A stretch of 64,000 nt of DNA from Clostridia bacterium (GTDB lineage: Bacteria > Bacillota > Clostridia > Oscillospirales > Acutalibacteraceae), in the NCBI GenBank assembly GCA_017416765.1, contig JAFQBE010000024.1, positions 62,001 through 126,000 of the forward strand. Reading direction: 5' to 3'. The notes beneath the pieces were generated by a model. It ran no database searches, was not told the DNA's origin, and worked only from the letters and a program-made list of their open reading frames with translations. Numbering within the stretch: position 1 is the first letter of the stretch; every line of letters begins with the position of its first letter. The translations under genes and the position numbers were made by a program. Shown one piece after another: positions 63,313 to 64,000 of the stretch.

Positions 63313-63790
63313 TTATCCAATCATCTCCCAATTCTTCTTTTAATTTTTCTCTTGCACGGCTGAGCCTGGTTTTTACTGCGTTTTCCTTGATTTTTAAATT
63401 CTTAGCAATATCTCTTACGCTCATATCCTCGTAATAAAACAAGTGTATTACCGTGCGGTACTTTTTAGGTAAATTCATAACAGCGTTGAACAAATCCTGC
63501 TGTGCCTGCGTTTCAAAGCTGTCAGGTGAAACCAATACACAATCATCAATATCCGTATGGTTTCTGAACAGCGACTTTATGTAGTTTTTGCTTTCGTTAA
63601 CGCAAACAAAAGTCAGCCACTTATCAATATGTGCGTTATCTTCAAAAGGTTTTGCTTGCCTCCATAATTTCAAAAAAACATTATGCATTATATCTTCCGA
63701 ATCGCATGTGTTTTTTGTAAATGATAAAGCTATAAGATATATCCTTTGGCTGTTACGCTTTACTGCCGATTCAAATTCATCGCCTGTCAT
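63299..63790 (-). CDS. ECF sigma factor
   Basis: A 163-residue sigma factor: region 2 (LIALSFTKNTCDSEDIMHNVFL with WLTFVCVNESKNYIKSL) and region 4 (NLPKKYRTVIHLFYYEDMSVRD, LKIKENAVKTRLSRARE). I chose ATG 63790, with GGTG five bases upstream; the longer GTG start lies at the predicted transcription start. Co-transcribed with the overlapping anti-sigma gene. Its promoter carries an AACCTTTTT element, as expected for autoregulation. Confidence 0.93.
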   Translation of the reverse strand: MTGDEFESAVKRNSQRIYLIALSFTKNTCDSEDIMHNVFLKLWRQAKPFEDNAHIDKWLTFVCVNESKNYIKSLFRNHTDIDDCVLVSPDSFETQAQQDLFNAVMNLPKKYRTVIHLFYYEDMSVRDIAKNLKIKENAVKTRLSRAREKLKEELGDDWINEQD

Positions 63791-63824
63791 TATTTCACCA
63801 ACTTTACTGAAAGGTCCTTTCACC

Positions 63825-63856
63825 TATATAACAATTCAAAGCGCAAAAAGGTTACA
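63825..63856 (-). promoter_or_regulatory. ECF-type promoter candidate of the sigma/anti-sigma operon
   Basis: On the minus strand TGTAACCTTTTT (63856-63845), and 17 bases after AACC the hexamer-like GTTATA (63832-63827). It directly abuts the T-run of the upstream gene's terminator. Confidence 0.6.
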
Positions 63857-63859
63857 AAA

Positions 63860-63884
63860 AACTCCTCCGAAAAACGAAGGAGTT
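63860..63884 (-). terminator. terminator after the lysophospholipase-like gene
   Basis: A 10-bp stem (AACTCCTTCG with CGGAGGAGTT, one G-T pair) followed by TTTT on the minus strand. The T-run merges into the next promoter's -35 region. Confidence 0.83.
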
Positions 63885-63895
63885 GATTGAATATT

Positions 63896-64000
63896 TTATT
63901 TTTCAAGCTGTTTATCGCACCATGCGAGAATATCTTCCATAACCGTTTGTCTGTCAAGCTCGTTAAGGATTTCGTGGCGGTCGCCGGAATAAAGCTTGAT
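63896..64000 (-). CDS. alpha/beta hydrolase (lysophospholipase-like), C-terminal end only
   Basis: The last 34 codons of a gene entering from the right edge. The tail SGDRHEILNELDRQTV, then DILAWCDKQLEK, matches the catalytic His region of monoacylglycerol lipase/lysophospholipase-type hydrolases. Nothing more can be said about its active site from this fragment. Confidence 0.72.
   Translation of the reverse strand: MKLYSGDRHEILNELDRQTVMEDILAWCDKQLEK

Noticed and set aside
1..64000. rRNA, tRNA, CRISPR arrays, transposases, prophage genes
   Set aside because: None recognised; no tandem repeats with regular spacers, and every long frame belongs to chromosomal families.

Overview
The window reads as a chromosomal segment of a spore-forming, low-to-mid GC Clostridia, most likely an Oscillospirales/Ruminococcaceae-type gut anaerobe. 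The reasons are a PolC-type replicase, the YtfI/YtfJ (GerW) sporulation pair, CdaA/CdaR, an FtsK/SpoIIIE translocase, many non-ATG starts with strong GGAGG or GGTG ribosome binding sites, carbohydrate and cell-wall enzymes, and a short aconitase paired with an NAD-type isocitrate dehydrogenase. The species cannot be named from the sequence. No rRNA, tRNA, CRISPR array, insertion sequence or prophage was seen. Most genes are on the minus strand; the few plus-strand genes are single genes or pairs.

Layout, left to right. From 1 to 11.3 kb a minus-strand train starts at a clear promoter before cdaA and runs cdaA-cdaR-lipoprotein-response regulator-histidine kinase-yqhQ-prmC-M50 protease-scpA-scpB-ytfI-ytfJ-D,D-carboxypeptidase. 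It joins c-di-AMP synthesis, envelope sensing, chromosome condensation and sporulation. From 11.4 to 17.6 kb lie an iron-type alcohol dehydrogenase, a small exporter, a pyrophosphatase-like/Nudix fusion, an M20 peptidase, and a zinc-ribbon membrane protein paired with a condensation-fold acyltransferase. From 17.6 to 27.6 kb is the classic pyrH-frr-uppS-cdsA-dxr-rseP-ispG-polC block (mRNA decay and recycling, isoprenoid/undecaprenyl and phospholipid precursors, replication). Its usual leading genes rpsB-tsf sit about 16 kb away at 43.2-45.1 kb.

From 27.7 to 45 kb come a two-component system with a DUF5696 lipoprotein, a very large amidase_3 protein, a GHL10-type lipoprotein, a DEDDh exonuclease, a WYL regulator, a circularly permuted GH3 beta-glucosidase, and a divergent XRE regulator/M28-like peptidase pair with a palindromic operator inside the promoter. 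From 45 to 58 kb are a second iron ADH, a DUF6056 membrane protein, a manganese-riboswitch-controlled mntP, an unknown membrane-anchored protein behind an elaborate structured leader, a ComEC-like hydrolase with DUF3006, ygiQ and ftsK. From 56.6 kb onward are a sigma factor with a long C-terminal extension, the aconitase-isocitrate dehydrogenase pair, an XRE-TPR-like regulator, an ECF sigma/anti-sigma operon and the tail of a lysophospholipase-like hydrolase.

The observations most worth a second look are the unidentified attenuator-like RNA at 50.03-50.17 kb, the PolC that lacks its usual proofreading exonuclease insert, a 15-bp inverted repeat embedded in the rpsB promoter, the operator at 41.6 kb, an extended EF-Ts, and the two sigma-factor genes that share an upstream AACCTTTTT element.
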